Translations under genes and position numbers: made by a program
From: Novosphingobium kunmingense
GTDB taxonomy: Bacteria > Pseudomonadota > Alphaproteobacteria > Sphingomonadales > Sphingomonadaceae
Assembly (NCBI RefSeq): GCF_002813245.1
Contig: NZ_PHUF01000005.1
Location: forward strand, 248,001-312,000
Reading direction: 5' to 3'
DNA: 64,000 nucleotides
The notes under the pieces: model-generated
Told to the model about the DNA's origin: nothing
The model's input: only the letters and a program-made list of their open reading frames with translations
Databases searched by the model: none
Shown: piece by piece, positions 50,139 through 57,515 of the stretch
Position numbering within the stretch: the stretch's first letter is position 1
Layout: each line of letters opens with the position of its first letter

Positions 50139-51719
50139 GTGAATGACGGAAATATGAGCGAAACGGCTCAGCGCAAGGCCAGCGGATATTCGTGGTACGT
50201 GCTGTTCGTCCTTGTCGTCGTCTACATCATGAACTTCATCGACCGCCAGATCCTCAGCATCCTGGCGGTCGATATCAAGGCGGATCTGGGCCTCAGCGAC
50301 AGCGACCTGGGCTTCCTTGGCGGTGCGGCATTTGCGGTGTTCTATGCCTTGTTCGGTGTTCCCTTGGGACGCCTCGCGGACAATTGGAACCGGGTGCGGC
50401 TGCTGTCGATCGGCCTTGCCATATGGTCGACGATGACCGCGCTATCGGGCTTTGCCCGCAACAGCATCCAGTTGTCGCTGGCCCGGATGGGTGTCGGCGT
50501 GGGCGAGGCGACGGCCAGCCCGACCGCCTATTCGCTGATCTCCGATTACTTTCCCCGGCACCAGCGCGCCACCGCACTCGCGATCTATTCGTCGGGGCTC
50601 TATATCGGCGGCGGCGTGTCGCTGCTGATCGGCGCGAAGATCGGCCAGATGTGGAACGCGGCCTATCCGGGTGGCGGGCCGCTCGACCTTGTCGGCTGGC
50701 AGGCGGCCTTTCTTGCGGTCGGCGTGCCGGGGCTGATTCTTGCGCTTTGGGTGGCGTCGCTCAAGGAGCCGGTTCGCGGCGCGATGGACGGAGCGCCCAG
50801 CACGGGATCAAGCACGCCGTTCCGCGATTTCTTCGGCGACCTGATGAGCATCGTTCCGCCTTTCACGGTAATCGGCGCGGCGCGTCGCGGCCCTGCGGCG
50901 TTGGCGGTCAACCTGGGGTTTGCGGCGCTGACCGCGCTGCTCGCCTGGTTCATGGTGCGCGTCACCGGGAACCTCCTGCAATGGCCTGCCATCGGGGTCG
51001 GCTACTACGCGGTGTTTTCGTGGGCCAGTTCCCTGAGGGCGCGTGACCCGGCGACGTTCCGCCTGATCTGGGGTACGCCCGCCTTCATCTGCACGACGCT
51101 AGGCTACAGCCTGGTTTCGCTGGTTGCCTGGGCGCTTGGCTTCTGGGCCGCGCCCTATGCAGAAAACGTGCTGCAGCTCGAGCGGCAGGAACTGGCCTTC
51201 TGGCTGGGCGCCAATGGCGCTGTCAGCGGATTTCTTGGCGTCATAATCGGCGGACGCCTGGCCGATCACCTGCGGGCGCGCAATCCGGCGGGGCGCATCC
51301 TCGTCGTCATGTTTGGCGTCCTTGCCCCGATCGTGCCGGTGTGGCTGGCCTATACCACGAGCGATTCCTTCGTGTTCTACTCGATGAGCTTCCTTGCAGG
51401 AATGTTCGGTGCGGCCGCCCTGGGCGCCGCTGCCGCGACTACGCAGGACCTTGTGCTGCCGCGGATGCGTGGGACAGCGACTGCTGCGTTCTTCCTCGGT
51501 ACCACGCTCGTCGGCCTGGCCTGGGGACCGTATCTCGTCGGGCTGATCTCGGATCTCATGGGCACGGTTGTCGACGGAAAGCCGGTCGGCGACCTTCGAA
51601 CCGGCATCCTCGCGCTCATCGGCGTCGCGCCCTTTGCCATGGCGCTGCTGGCCTACGCCTATCGCGCCGTCCCCACGGCCGAGGCCACGGTCGAGGAGCG
51701 CGCCGGAGAGCGCGCCTGA
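50139..51719 (+). CDS. MFS transporter (spinster-like)
   Basis: A 526-residue permease with about 12-13 helices. The first helix YVLFVLVVVYIMNFIDRQIL carries the FIDRQ motif typical of spinster-type MFS members, followed by GVPLGRLADNWNRVRLL, the MFS motif A loop. Members of this group in sphingomonads are often near catabolic genes; here the substrate is unknown. GTG at 50139 has GGGAGAG upstream; ATG 50154 is an alternative. Starts 15 bases after queC. Confidence 0.92.
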   Translation: MNDGNMSETAQRKASGYSWYVLFVLVVVYIMNFIDRQILSILAVDIKADLGLSDSDLGFLGGAAFAVFYALFGVPLGRLADNWNRVRLLSIGLAIWSTMTALSGFARNSIQLSLARMGVGVGEATASPTAYSLISDYFPRHQRATALAIYSSGLYIGGGVSLLIGAKIGQMWNAAYPGGGPLDLVGWQAAFLAVGVPGLILALWVASLKEPVRGAMDGAPSTGSSTPFRDFFGDLMSIVPPFTVIGAARRGPAALAVNLGFAALTALLAWFMVRVTGNLLQWPAIGVGYYAVFSWASSLRARDPATFRLIWGTPAFICTTLGYSLVSLVAWALGFWAAPYAENVLQLERQELAFWLGANGAVSGFLGVIIGGRLADHLRARNPAGRILVVMFGVLAPIVPVWLAYTTSDSFVFYSMSFLAGMFGAAALGAAAATTQDLVLPRMRGTATAAFFLGTTLVGLAWGPYLVGLISDLMGTVVDGKPVGDLRTGILALIGVAPFAMALLAYAYRAVPTAEATVEERAGERA

Positions 51720-51726
51720 GCGGCAA

Positions 51727-52248
51727 TCAGTTGCGGGTAAGGACGCCGCAGGCGATCCGCCCGCCGCTGTTGCCGGTGGGGTCGGTCTTGTAGTCGTCCG
51801 CATCGGCATGGATGACGATGGCGGTCCCGTCGGCATCGAACAAGGCGGCCTCGATCTCGGCCCGGGTGCCGCGTAGCTTCGCGCTCATCGTGCCGGTTCC
51901 GGTCGCATTGATGACCAGATTGGGCAGGTCGCCAAGGTGGCTCCCGGCCGGATTGTCGGTTCCATGCTGGTGCCCGCCGGGGTTGAGATGCCCGCCGGCG
52001 GTCGTGAAGGCAGGACCCACGCACGAGCCGACCATGTGCAGATGCGCGCCGTGCGTGCCTTGTGGCAGGCCGAAGGCGGCAACCGACAGTGTCAGACTGT
52101 CACCGCCCGCCGTCAGGAGCGCGCGACCAGCGGGCGCCCCGTTCGAGAGCTTCAGATCCGCGCCGCCGACCGAGGCTGTGGGAATGTCTCCAAGCGTCGT
52201 GCAGGCCGAGGCGAGGACGACGAGCGATGCGGCGAACAGGTTTCTCAT
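51727..52248 (-). CDS. sodC: Cu/Zn superoxide dismutase (lipoprotein)
   Basis: A 173-residue periplasmic superoxide dismutase. The N-terminus has a lipobox-type end (VLASAC), so it is likely a lipoprotein. Metal ligands appear in GAHLHMVG, GGHLNPGGHQHG, and IVIHADADDY; the fold's disulfide cysteines are at VGSCVG and RIACGV. It is convergent with the MFS gene and ends 7 bases from it. MRNLFAAS is chosen over a start seven codons upstream. Confidence 0.94.
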   Translation of the reverse strand: MRNLFAASLVVLASACTTLGDIPTASVGGADLKLSNGAPAGRALLTAGGDSLTLSVAAFGLPQGTHGAHLHMVGSCVGPAFTTAGGHLNPGGHQHGTDNPAGSHLGDLPNLVINATGTGTMSAKLRGTRAEIEAALFDADGTAIVIHADADDYKTDPTGNSGGRIACGVLTRN

Positions 52249-52282
52249 GAACACTCCCGAAGCAGGCAATAAGGCTCAAACG

Positions 52283-52309
52283 AAAAAGGGGCCGGATTGC
52301 TCCGACCCC
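52283..52309 (-). terminator. intrinsic terminator of the OmpA-family gene
   Basis: Minus-strand GGGGTCGGA (52309-52301) pairs with TCCGGCCCC (52296-52288) with one mismatch-bulge, followed by five U (52287-52283). Placed between the leftward OmpA-family gene and sodC; a T-run at 52315-52322 lets it also work rightward. Confidence 0.8.
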
Positions 52310-52334
52310 TCGTTCGTTTTTCGCCGAAGCGAGA

Positions 52335-53408
52335 TTACATGCCCGAACCCGGACCGTAGGTGATTTCCACACGACGGTTCTGGAGTTCGCGAACGCCATC
52401 GGCGGTCGGGACACGGTTGTTGCTTTCGCCGAAGCCCTGGCTGGTGATGGCACCATCCGGGATACCGCGACCGGTGAGGTAAGCGCGGACCGAGGCGTTG
52501 CGGCGCTCCGACAGACCCTGGTTGTAGGTCGTCGAACCCGAACGGTCGGTGTAGCCCGCCAGCATGATCGGCACGTTGGCGCAGTTGGCGTAAGCCGTGA
52601 CGGCGCTGTCGAGGATCGAAGCCGCTTCCGGCGTGATGTCCGACTTATCCCAGTCGAAGAACACGATGTACGGACCCTTGTTGCAGACCACCGGCGGCGG
52701 AGGCGGCGGGGGCGGCGGGGGCGGAGGCGGCGGAGGCGGCGGCGGCGGGGGCGGCGGCGGCGGAGCAACCGGCGCGCCGAAGTTGTAGCCCAGCGTCAGC
52801 ATCAGCGAGTGCGAACGGAAGCGGGTCGAAACGTTGCCGCCGGTCGCCGTCACGACGTTGATGTCGTCCTGGTTGAAGAAGCGATACTTCAGACCGATGT
52901 CAGCGTTGTCGCTGATCGGAGCGCGGATGCCGGCCAGAGCCTGCCAGGCGAAGCCCGTGTCCGAATCGTTGATGTTCGGATAGGTCGGGGTTGCCATCTG
53001 GATCTTGGCACGGCTGACGCCGACGCCACCGCCGATGAAGCCCTGCAGGCTGTCGTCAGCGCCGAAGTCCAGAAGGCCGTTCAGCATGAAGCTGAGAGCG
53101 CTGGCGCCACCGTCGATCTGCGCACCTTCATAGATGCCGCGCGGGGTGTCGACGCTGTCTTCGTTGGCGCGACGATAGCTGGCTTCGGTTTCGAGGCGGA
53201 AACCACCGAAGTCGTAGCCGACGATACCGCCAAAATCGTAGCCAACCTTGGTGTCGAGGGTACCCGCACCAGGCGCGATCAGATCGGTGATATCTTCAAC
53301 GATCATCCCACCGGCGTCAGCCTCGATATACCAGGAGTCGTCACGGGCGAGTGCCGGTGACGCAAGGGCAGTGGAGGCAAGCGCCATCCCAATGACCAGT
53401 TTGCGCAT
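52335..53408 (-). CDS. OmpA-family outer membrane protein with long polyproline linker
   Basis: A 357-residue protein: signal peptide (ALASTALASPALARDDS), an eight-stranded OmpA-like barrel (about 22-210, closing with SHSLMLTLGYNFGAP), then 24 consecutive prolines (residues 216-239), and a C-terminal OmpA/peptidoglycan-binding domain with GYTDRSGSTTYNQGLSERR. It anchors the outer membrane to the wall. The linker is encoded by 52692-52763 using CCG, CCC and CCT; EF-P would be needed for its translation. Ends at a terminator. Unusual only in linker length. Confidence 0.95.
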   Translation of the reverse strand: MRKLVIGMALASTALASPALARDDSWYIEADAGGMIVEDITDLIAPGAGTLDTKVGYDFGGIVGYDFGGFRLETEASYRRANEDSVDTPRGIYEGAQIDGGASALSFMLNGLLDFGADDSLQGFIGGGVGVSRAKIQMATPTYPNINDSDTGFAWQALAGIRAPISDNADIGLKYRFFNQDDINVVTATGGNVSTRFRSHSLMLTLGYNFGAPVAPPPPPPPPPPPPPPPPPPPPPPPPVVCNKGPYIVFFDWDKSDITPEAASILDSAVTAYANCANVPIMLAGYTDRSGSTTYNQGLSERRNASVRAYLTGRGIPDGAITSQGFGESNNRVPTADGVRELQNRRVEITYGPGSGM

Positions 53409-53455
53409 TATGGAATTCCCCTTTGTTCAGGATTAGAGCCACCGAGTACAATTCG

Positions 53456-53469
53456 TCTATCTTGATAGA
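53456..53469. repeat. inverted repeat upstream of the OmpA-family gene
   Basis: TCTATC TT GATAGA, a perfect 6-bp inverted repeat, lies 48 bases before the leftward OmpA-family start, within likely promoter territory. Could be an operator or chance. Confidence 0.35.
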
Positions 53470-53613
53470 GTTCCCGAGGCAAGCGCTCAAAACCTTCGAC
53501 CTGTTGCATAATTGTCGCGGTCTTTTTCAAGGACCTACGGCTAGTGTCTTCAGATCGATTGAGAACAGCGTTTGCCCGGTCTCCCTGTGCTGGACGAACC
53601 GTGCGCTAAAACC

Positions 53614-54069
53614 TTAGTTTGACGAAAAGATCCCGACCCGCTGCAATTCTGTGATCACGCGCGCGATTGCCTGGCGCGCCTCACTATCCACGGTCGTGCC
53701 GCCGATGGCCTCGTCCGGCCTCTCGGCGGCAATCCAGCCGTTGCGAAAGACCAGTTCGCGCAAGCTGCCGCGATCAAATGCGCGCATCCCTTCGCGCGGT
53801 ACGAAGTAGAGCCATTGCCCGCCCTGGCGCGCGGCGATCAGGCCGGCCCTTTCGGACCAATCCCCACTGGGCGCCGGGGCGATGATCCAGGCCTGTCCAT
53901 CTGAGGGACCGTCGGGCGGCGCTGCCTGGACGGCTTCGACGGCCAGGTGAAGCAGTGCGTCGATCCGCGCCAGGGCTTCGTTCACGAAGCTTTCCTTCTG
54001 GGCCTGACCGGCGAAAAGCAGCGGCAGTTCGTGCCGCGCAGTGCGGCTGTCGAAGGGAATGTCGGTCAT
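53614..54069 (-). CDS. DUF2793 protein at the end of the GTA cluster
   Basis: A roughly 151-residue DUF2793 protein (MTDIPFDSRTARHELPLLFAGQAQKESFVNEALARID). The segment GQAWIIAPAPSGDWSERAG and QWLYFVPREGMRAFD match the family, common in phage tail-fibre and GTA contexts. It comes last in the leftward cluster, 18 bases after the baseplate gene, and may be a tail-tip or fibre component. Length is normal; a start three codons upstream is possible. Confidence 0.85.
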   Translation of the reverse strand: MTDIPFDSRTARHELPLLFAGQAQKESFVNEALARIDALLHLAVEAVQAAPPDGPSDGQAWIIAPAPSGDWSERAGLIAARQGGQWLYFVPREGMRAFDRGSLRELVFRNGWIAAERPDEAIGGTTVDSEARQAIARVITELQRVGIFSSN

Positions 54070-54087
54070 CGGTTCCAATCCATCTGG

Positions 54088-56274
54088 TCAGGTGAGGGGG
54101 AGGGCGAGCGGGAGCGAGGGCGCTCGATCGCCGCGCTGGACGATCCGGATCGTGCCTTGCGGCGCCTGGGCGAGCAGCGAGCCGGCAAGCTCGGCGCCCA
54201 GGAGCAGTTCGGGCCGGTCGGTTTCCCAGCGTGCGAACACTTGGGGCCCTTCGGCGAAGACTACGTCATAGCGCTCGGCCTGTTCGCGCGGTGGGGTGTC
54301 GATCCCATCGGCCCAGGCCCACGCCCCGCGCGCGCGCCGGACCCAGGTTATCAGGCGATCGCCATTGCCCAGCTTGTTGCAGCGGGCGTGGACCGGACTT
54401 GGCGGGCGCCATCCGATCCCGCGCAACTGCACCGCTGCGAGGACCGGAGCCGGGTCGGCAAGGCCGATCGCCGCCAGTCGCCCGGCAGGTGACAGCGCAA
54501 GTCGCGCGGCATCGACCGGCGTGCCTGCGCCGTCGAGGAGGATGAAGCGGTCGCCCTCGGCATGGCTGCCCACCGCATGTTCGGTTCCGCCGCGGCCGCG
54601 CAACAGGCCGGACAGGCGCCAACTCCCGTCCTGCAGCTTCGCTGCCGAGCCGAACTGGATTATCTCTTCGCCCAGAACCGCGCGGTTGGCGCCCGTCGCC
54701 AGCTGCTGCATCGTCGCATCGGGCAGGGTCCCGTCATCGCCCACCAGAGTGACGTCGACGAAGCCCTTTCGGTCGAACAGCAGCGGCGATGCAGGCGGCA
54801 GCGCCGTCACCGCCGTACCGATGATGGCGCGTCTGCGGCCGCTGGGTCCAAGCGGATGCAACGAACCGTCGGCCTGTTCGGCAAACAGCGCCGCCCCGGT
54901 CCAGCCGCTCTCGGACGAGGTAGCCATCGCCATGACCAACGGCACCGGGGTTGCGGCATGGCCGTCCCACGGCAGCTCGCAGGCGGCAAGCGCGGTCGGA
55001 CCGAGGGGCCGATCGGGCGCGGTGACGGCACGGCCGGGATCGGCCGATGTGCTTCCCGCGCTGTCCGGTGCCAGCCGGACGAGCGTGAGGTCGACACCGT
55101 GGCTGCGCCATTCCCATTCACGCACGCGCCACAGGCCGGGATGGCCGGGCAGCGATACCGTCGCGCCGGGACGGACCGCTGGGTCGATCTGCGTCACTCG
55201 CCACGATATGGTCTGGCGCGCCCAGTGCGTGCGCTTTGCCGCGCCGTCGATCAGCCGGCGCGCGACAAGTGCCGACAGCGCGGCGGGCAGTTCGATCGAA
55301 CGCGGTTGCCCCGGCGCGGGACGCCCGCCCGCGCGCTGCGCGCCGGGCTGGTAGTCGCGGTCGACGTCGTAGTACCGCAGCATCGCAACCGGCTGTTCGG
55401 CCTCTGGCGCGCGCTTGCGGGCAAAGCCGGCATTGCCGCCGAAATCGTCCCGTTCGGTAGATGTAGCCGCTTCGGGCAGTGCAATGGCCGTGGGCTGGCG
55501 GCGATCGGGACGAATCGTCAGCTGCTCGTCACAGGCGTCGCAATCGACCGGGTAGAGCGGATCGAGCGCGGCGAGACTGTCAATCAGCGCGCCGTCCATC
55601 GACAGGCCATCGACCCCGCCGAGCGGAACGGCAGCGTCGACGTTTTCGATCACCGGATCGACCAGCGCAGACAGTGTCAGCTCCCCGTCATCGGCCAGAA
55701 CCTCGAAGGTAAGGGCCGGCAGGCGGTTGCCGAAGTCGGCCAGTTGCAGATCCTCGAACACGGCATAGGCAAGGCCGGTATAGGCCGGGCACCGGCCTGC
55801 CGCCTCCGCCGAAGCGAGCAGGGGATCGGGGGCCTGGTCCGCCGTGCCCGGGTGAAGGCGGAACGATCCGGCGACCTTCATGTCCCCCGCCGCGCCGCGC
55901 AGCAGCTTGCCATCGGCCCAGATGCGGCCCACGCCCATGATCGGGCGACTGGACAGGGCGACGGCAAAGGAGGCCGAATAGATGTATTGGGTCACCGACG
56001 GTTGCCCCTTGCCCCCGCCCTGGGTGTTGCGGTGCTCGACAAGGTCGGTCGCCCATATAATCTGTCCGGCTGCGCGCATCCGCCCGAAGTGGCGCGGGAT
56101 CGGTATTCCGTAGCTCGAAGTGGTGACCGCCAGTTCGGCCAGCCGCGGTCCTTCGCGGCCACGGCCTCCACCAAGGATCAGCGCGTCGACCTGGCGGCCG
56201 GCAAGTGCGCCGATCGCGCCACCGACGGGGCCGCCGAGCAGGGTCCCGATCGCGGTGAAGACAAGTGTTGCCAT
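54088..56274 (-). CDS. GTA baseplate/host-specificity protein, g15 type (short)
   Basis: A 728-residue tail-tip protein. The start MATLVFTAIGTLLGGPVGGA and then HFGRMRAAGQIIWATD, YIYSASFAVALSSRPI and VGRIWADGKLL match the N-terminal part of RcGTA g15. The middle is the tail-protein domain (DDFGGNAGFARKRAPEAEQP) and the end is beta-rich (DRYDVVFAEGPQVF-like strands). RcGTA g15 is about 1,300 residues and contains a TIM-barrel domain; that region is missing here. It overlaps nothing and starts 9 bases after the peptidase gene. Confidence 0.88.
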   Translation of the reverse strand: MATLVFTAIGTLLGGPVGGAIGALAGRQVDALILGGGRGREGPRLAELAVTTSSYGIPIPRHFGRMRAAGQIIWATDLVEHRNTQGGGKGQPSVTQYIYSASFAVALSSRPIMGVGRIWADGKLLRGAAGDMKVAGSFRLHPGTADQAPDPLLASAEAAGRCPAYTGLAYAVFEDLQLADFGNRLPALTFEVLADDGELTLSALVDPVIENVDAAVPLGGVDGLSMDGALIDSLAALDPLYPVDCDACDEQLTIRPDRRQPTAIALPEAATSTERDDFGGNAGFARKRAPEAEQPVAMLRYYDVDRDYQPGAQRAGGRPAPGQPRSIELPAALSALVARRLIDGAAKRTHWARQTISWRVTQIDPAVRPGATVSLPGHPGLWRVREWEWRSHGVDLTLVRLAPDSAGSTSADPGRAVTAPDRPLGPTALAACELPWDGHAATPVPLVMAMATSSESGWTGAALFAEQADGSLHPLGPSGRRRAIIGTAVTALPPASPLLFDRKGFVDVTLVGDDGTLPDATMQQLATGANRAVLGEEIIQFGSAAKLQDGSWRLSGLLRGRGGTEHAVGSHAEGDRFILLDGAGTPVDAARLALSPAGRLAAIGLADPAPVLAAVQLRGIGWRPPSPVHARCNKLGNGDRLITWVRRARGAWAWADGIDTPPREQAERYDVVFAEGPQVFARWETDRPELLLGAELAGSLLAQAPQGTIRIVQRGDRAPSLPLALPLT

Positions 56275-56283
56275 GAAGGGTCC

Positions 56284-56697
56284 TCAGGCTTGACGCGGAG
56301 CGCGCCAATGATGGGTGATCGGGCCGGCGGGCAAGGCGGGGCTGCGCACCACGCGGCGCAGGCCGGCATGGGCGTGGACCCACCCGCCGTCGATGGCAGC
56401 GATCGCAAGGTGGAACTGGCCCGGCCCGGCCTTCAGCATGACCACGTCGCCCGGCAGGATGGGTGCGTCCGCCGCGGCGAAGCCGAGGCTCGCGGGCGCT
56501 GGAACCCATCCGTCGAGCGAGACCTGCCGCAACTGGTATCCGCCGGGCAGATCGGCCCGCACGCCGCAGGCGGCGAGCGCGGCAGCAAGCACGCCCACGC
56601 AATCGAGCCCGCTTGCCGGATCGCGCCCGTTGAGGCGGAACGGCGTGCCGACCAATGCTTCGGCCGCCGTGGCCAGTTCCGTCGCGTCAGGACTCAT
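56284..56697 (-). CDS. NlpC/P60-type peptidase of the GTA tail, g14 type
   Basis: A 137-residue cell-wall peptidase thought to open peptidoglycan during delivery. The catalytic Cys lies in GLDCVGVLAAAL and the His in WVHAHAGLRRV; FRLNGRDPASGLDCVG is typical of phage NlpC/P60 proteins. Overlaps the upstream DUF2163 gene by four bases. Length matches RcGTA g14. Confidence 0.9.
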   Translation of the reverse strand: MSPDATELATAAEALVGTPFRLNGRDPASGLDCVGVLAAALAACGVRADLPGGYQLRQVSLDGWVPAPASLGFAAADAPILPGDVVMLKAGPGQFHLAIAAIDGGWVHAHAGLRRVVRSPALPAGPITHHWRAPRQA

Positions 56698-57515
56698 TGC
56701 GCGGGGACGGGATATCGGGTGACGAGATCATTGCCGGGCAGGAAGGGTTCGCCTTGAAAGTTGACTGCGTTGGCAAAGCGGCCTGCGCAGGTTTCGAGCG
56801 TGCGATCGCACCCTTCGCGCAGCAGCACGGCAGTGCCGCGCGCTATGGCGTGATCGACCGGCGCGTCGAGCACCAGGCCGCCAGCGCCGGCTGCGACGAT
56901 GCGCGCCCGGGTCCCAGCCAGCGGCCCGTCGAGCCAGCGCAGGCTGCCACCGGCATGGTCGGCGCCAACGACCTGTCCTGCCAGTTGCACGGCATTGGCA
57001 GTCGTATCGAAAGCCTCGACCCGCGCCGCGCGCGAGAAGCGCGCCGGCGACAGGCTGCAGCCCGGGCCACAGAATTCTGCGCGGCAGGAAGGGCTGGTGC
57101 GCGGCACGGGATCGCGCCACAATTCCGCCTTGCGCGACTGGAGCGAGGCGGTGAAGGCGCCCGCCTCTTCGGCCACGGTGCCAATCGTGCCGCGATAGAG
57201 GACCAGCCGTTCGCGGGTTTCCCAATCGACCACTCCGATCTGCACCGCTGCCCCGTCATAACGGCCGAGCGCCAGGTCGCTCGCATCGATCGAATCGTGG
57301 CTCAGCGCACCCTGCACCTCGGCGCTGTCGGGTTCGAAGTCGGCCGAACGGCGGATGGCCGAGGGCACCATGCCGGGGGCCGAGCGGTGCAGCATTCCAT
57401 CGAACCAGAGGTCCGCGTCGTGGGTGGTAAAGCCCAGCGTTACCCCGTCGCGCCGGGCGACGCGCCAGAATGTGGCGACGCATTCCAGCGGCTGGCTGAA
57501 CCAGGTGCGGCTCAT
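56694..57515 (-). CDS. DUF2163 tail protein, g13 type
   Basis: A 273-residue DUF2163/phage BR0599-like protein. The start MSRTWFSQPLECVATFWRV is followed by GVTLGFTTHDADLWFDG and the C-terminal Cys-rich segment FCGPGCSLSPARFS, EGCDRTLETCAGRFANAVNF, which match the family. A hub component of the tail tip. Starts in ATGA overlap with g12. Confidence 0.92.
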   Translation of the reverse strand: MSRTWFSQPLECVATFWRVARRDGVTLGFTTHDADLWFDGMLHRSAPGMVPSAIRRSADFEPDSAEVQGALSHDSIDASDLALGRYDGAAVQIGVVDWETRERLVLYRGTIGTVAEEAGAFTASLQSRKAELWRDPVPRTSPSCRAEFCGPGCSLSPARFSRAARVEAFDTTANAVQLAGQVVGADHAGGSLRWLDGPLAGTRARIVAAGAGGLVLDAPVDHAIARGTAVLLREGCDRTLETCAGRFANAVNFQGEPFLPGNDLVTRYPVPAQ

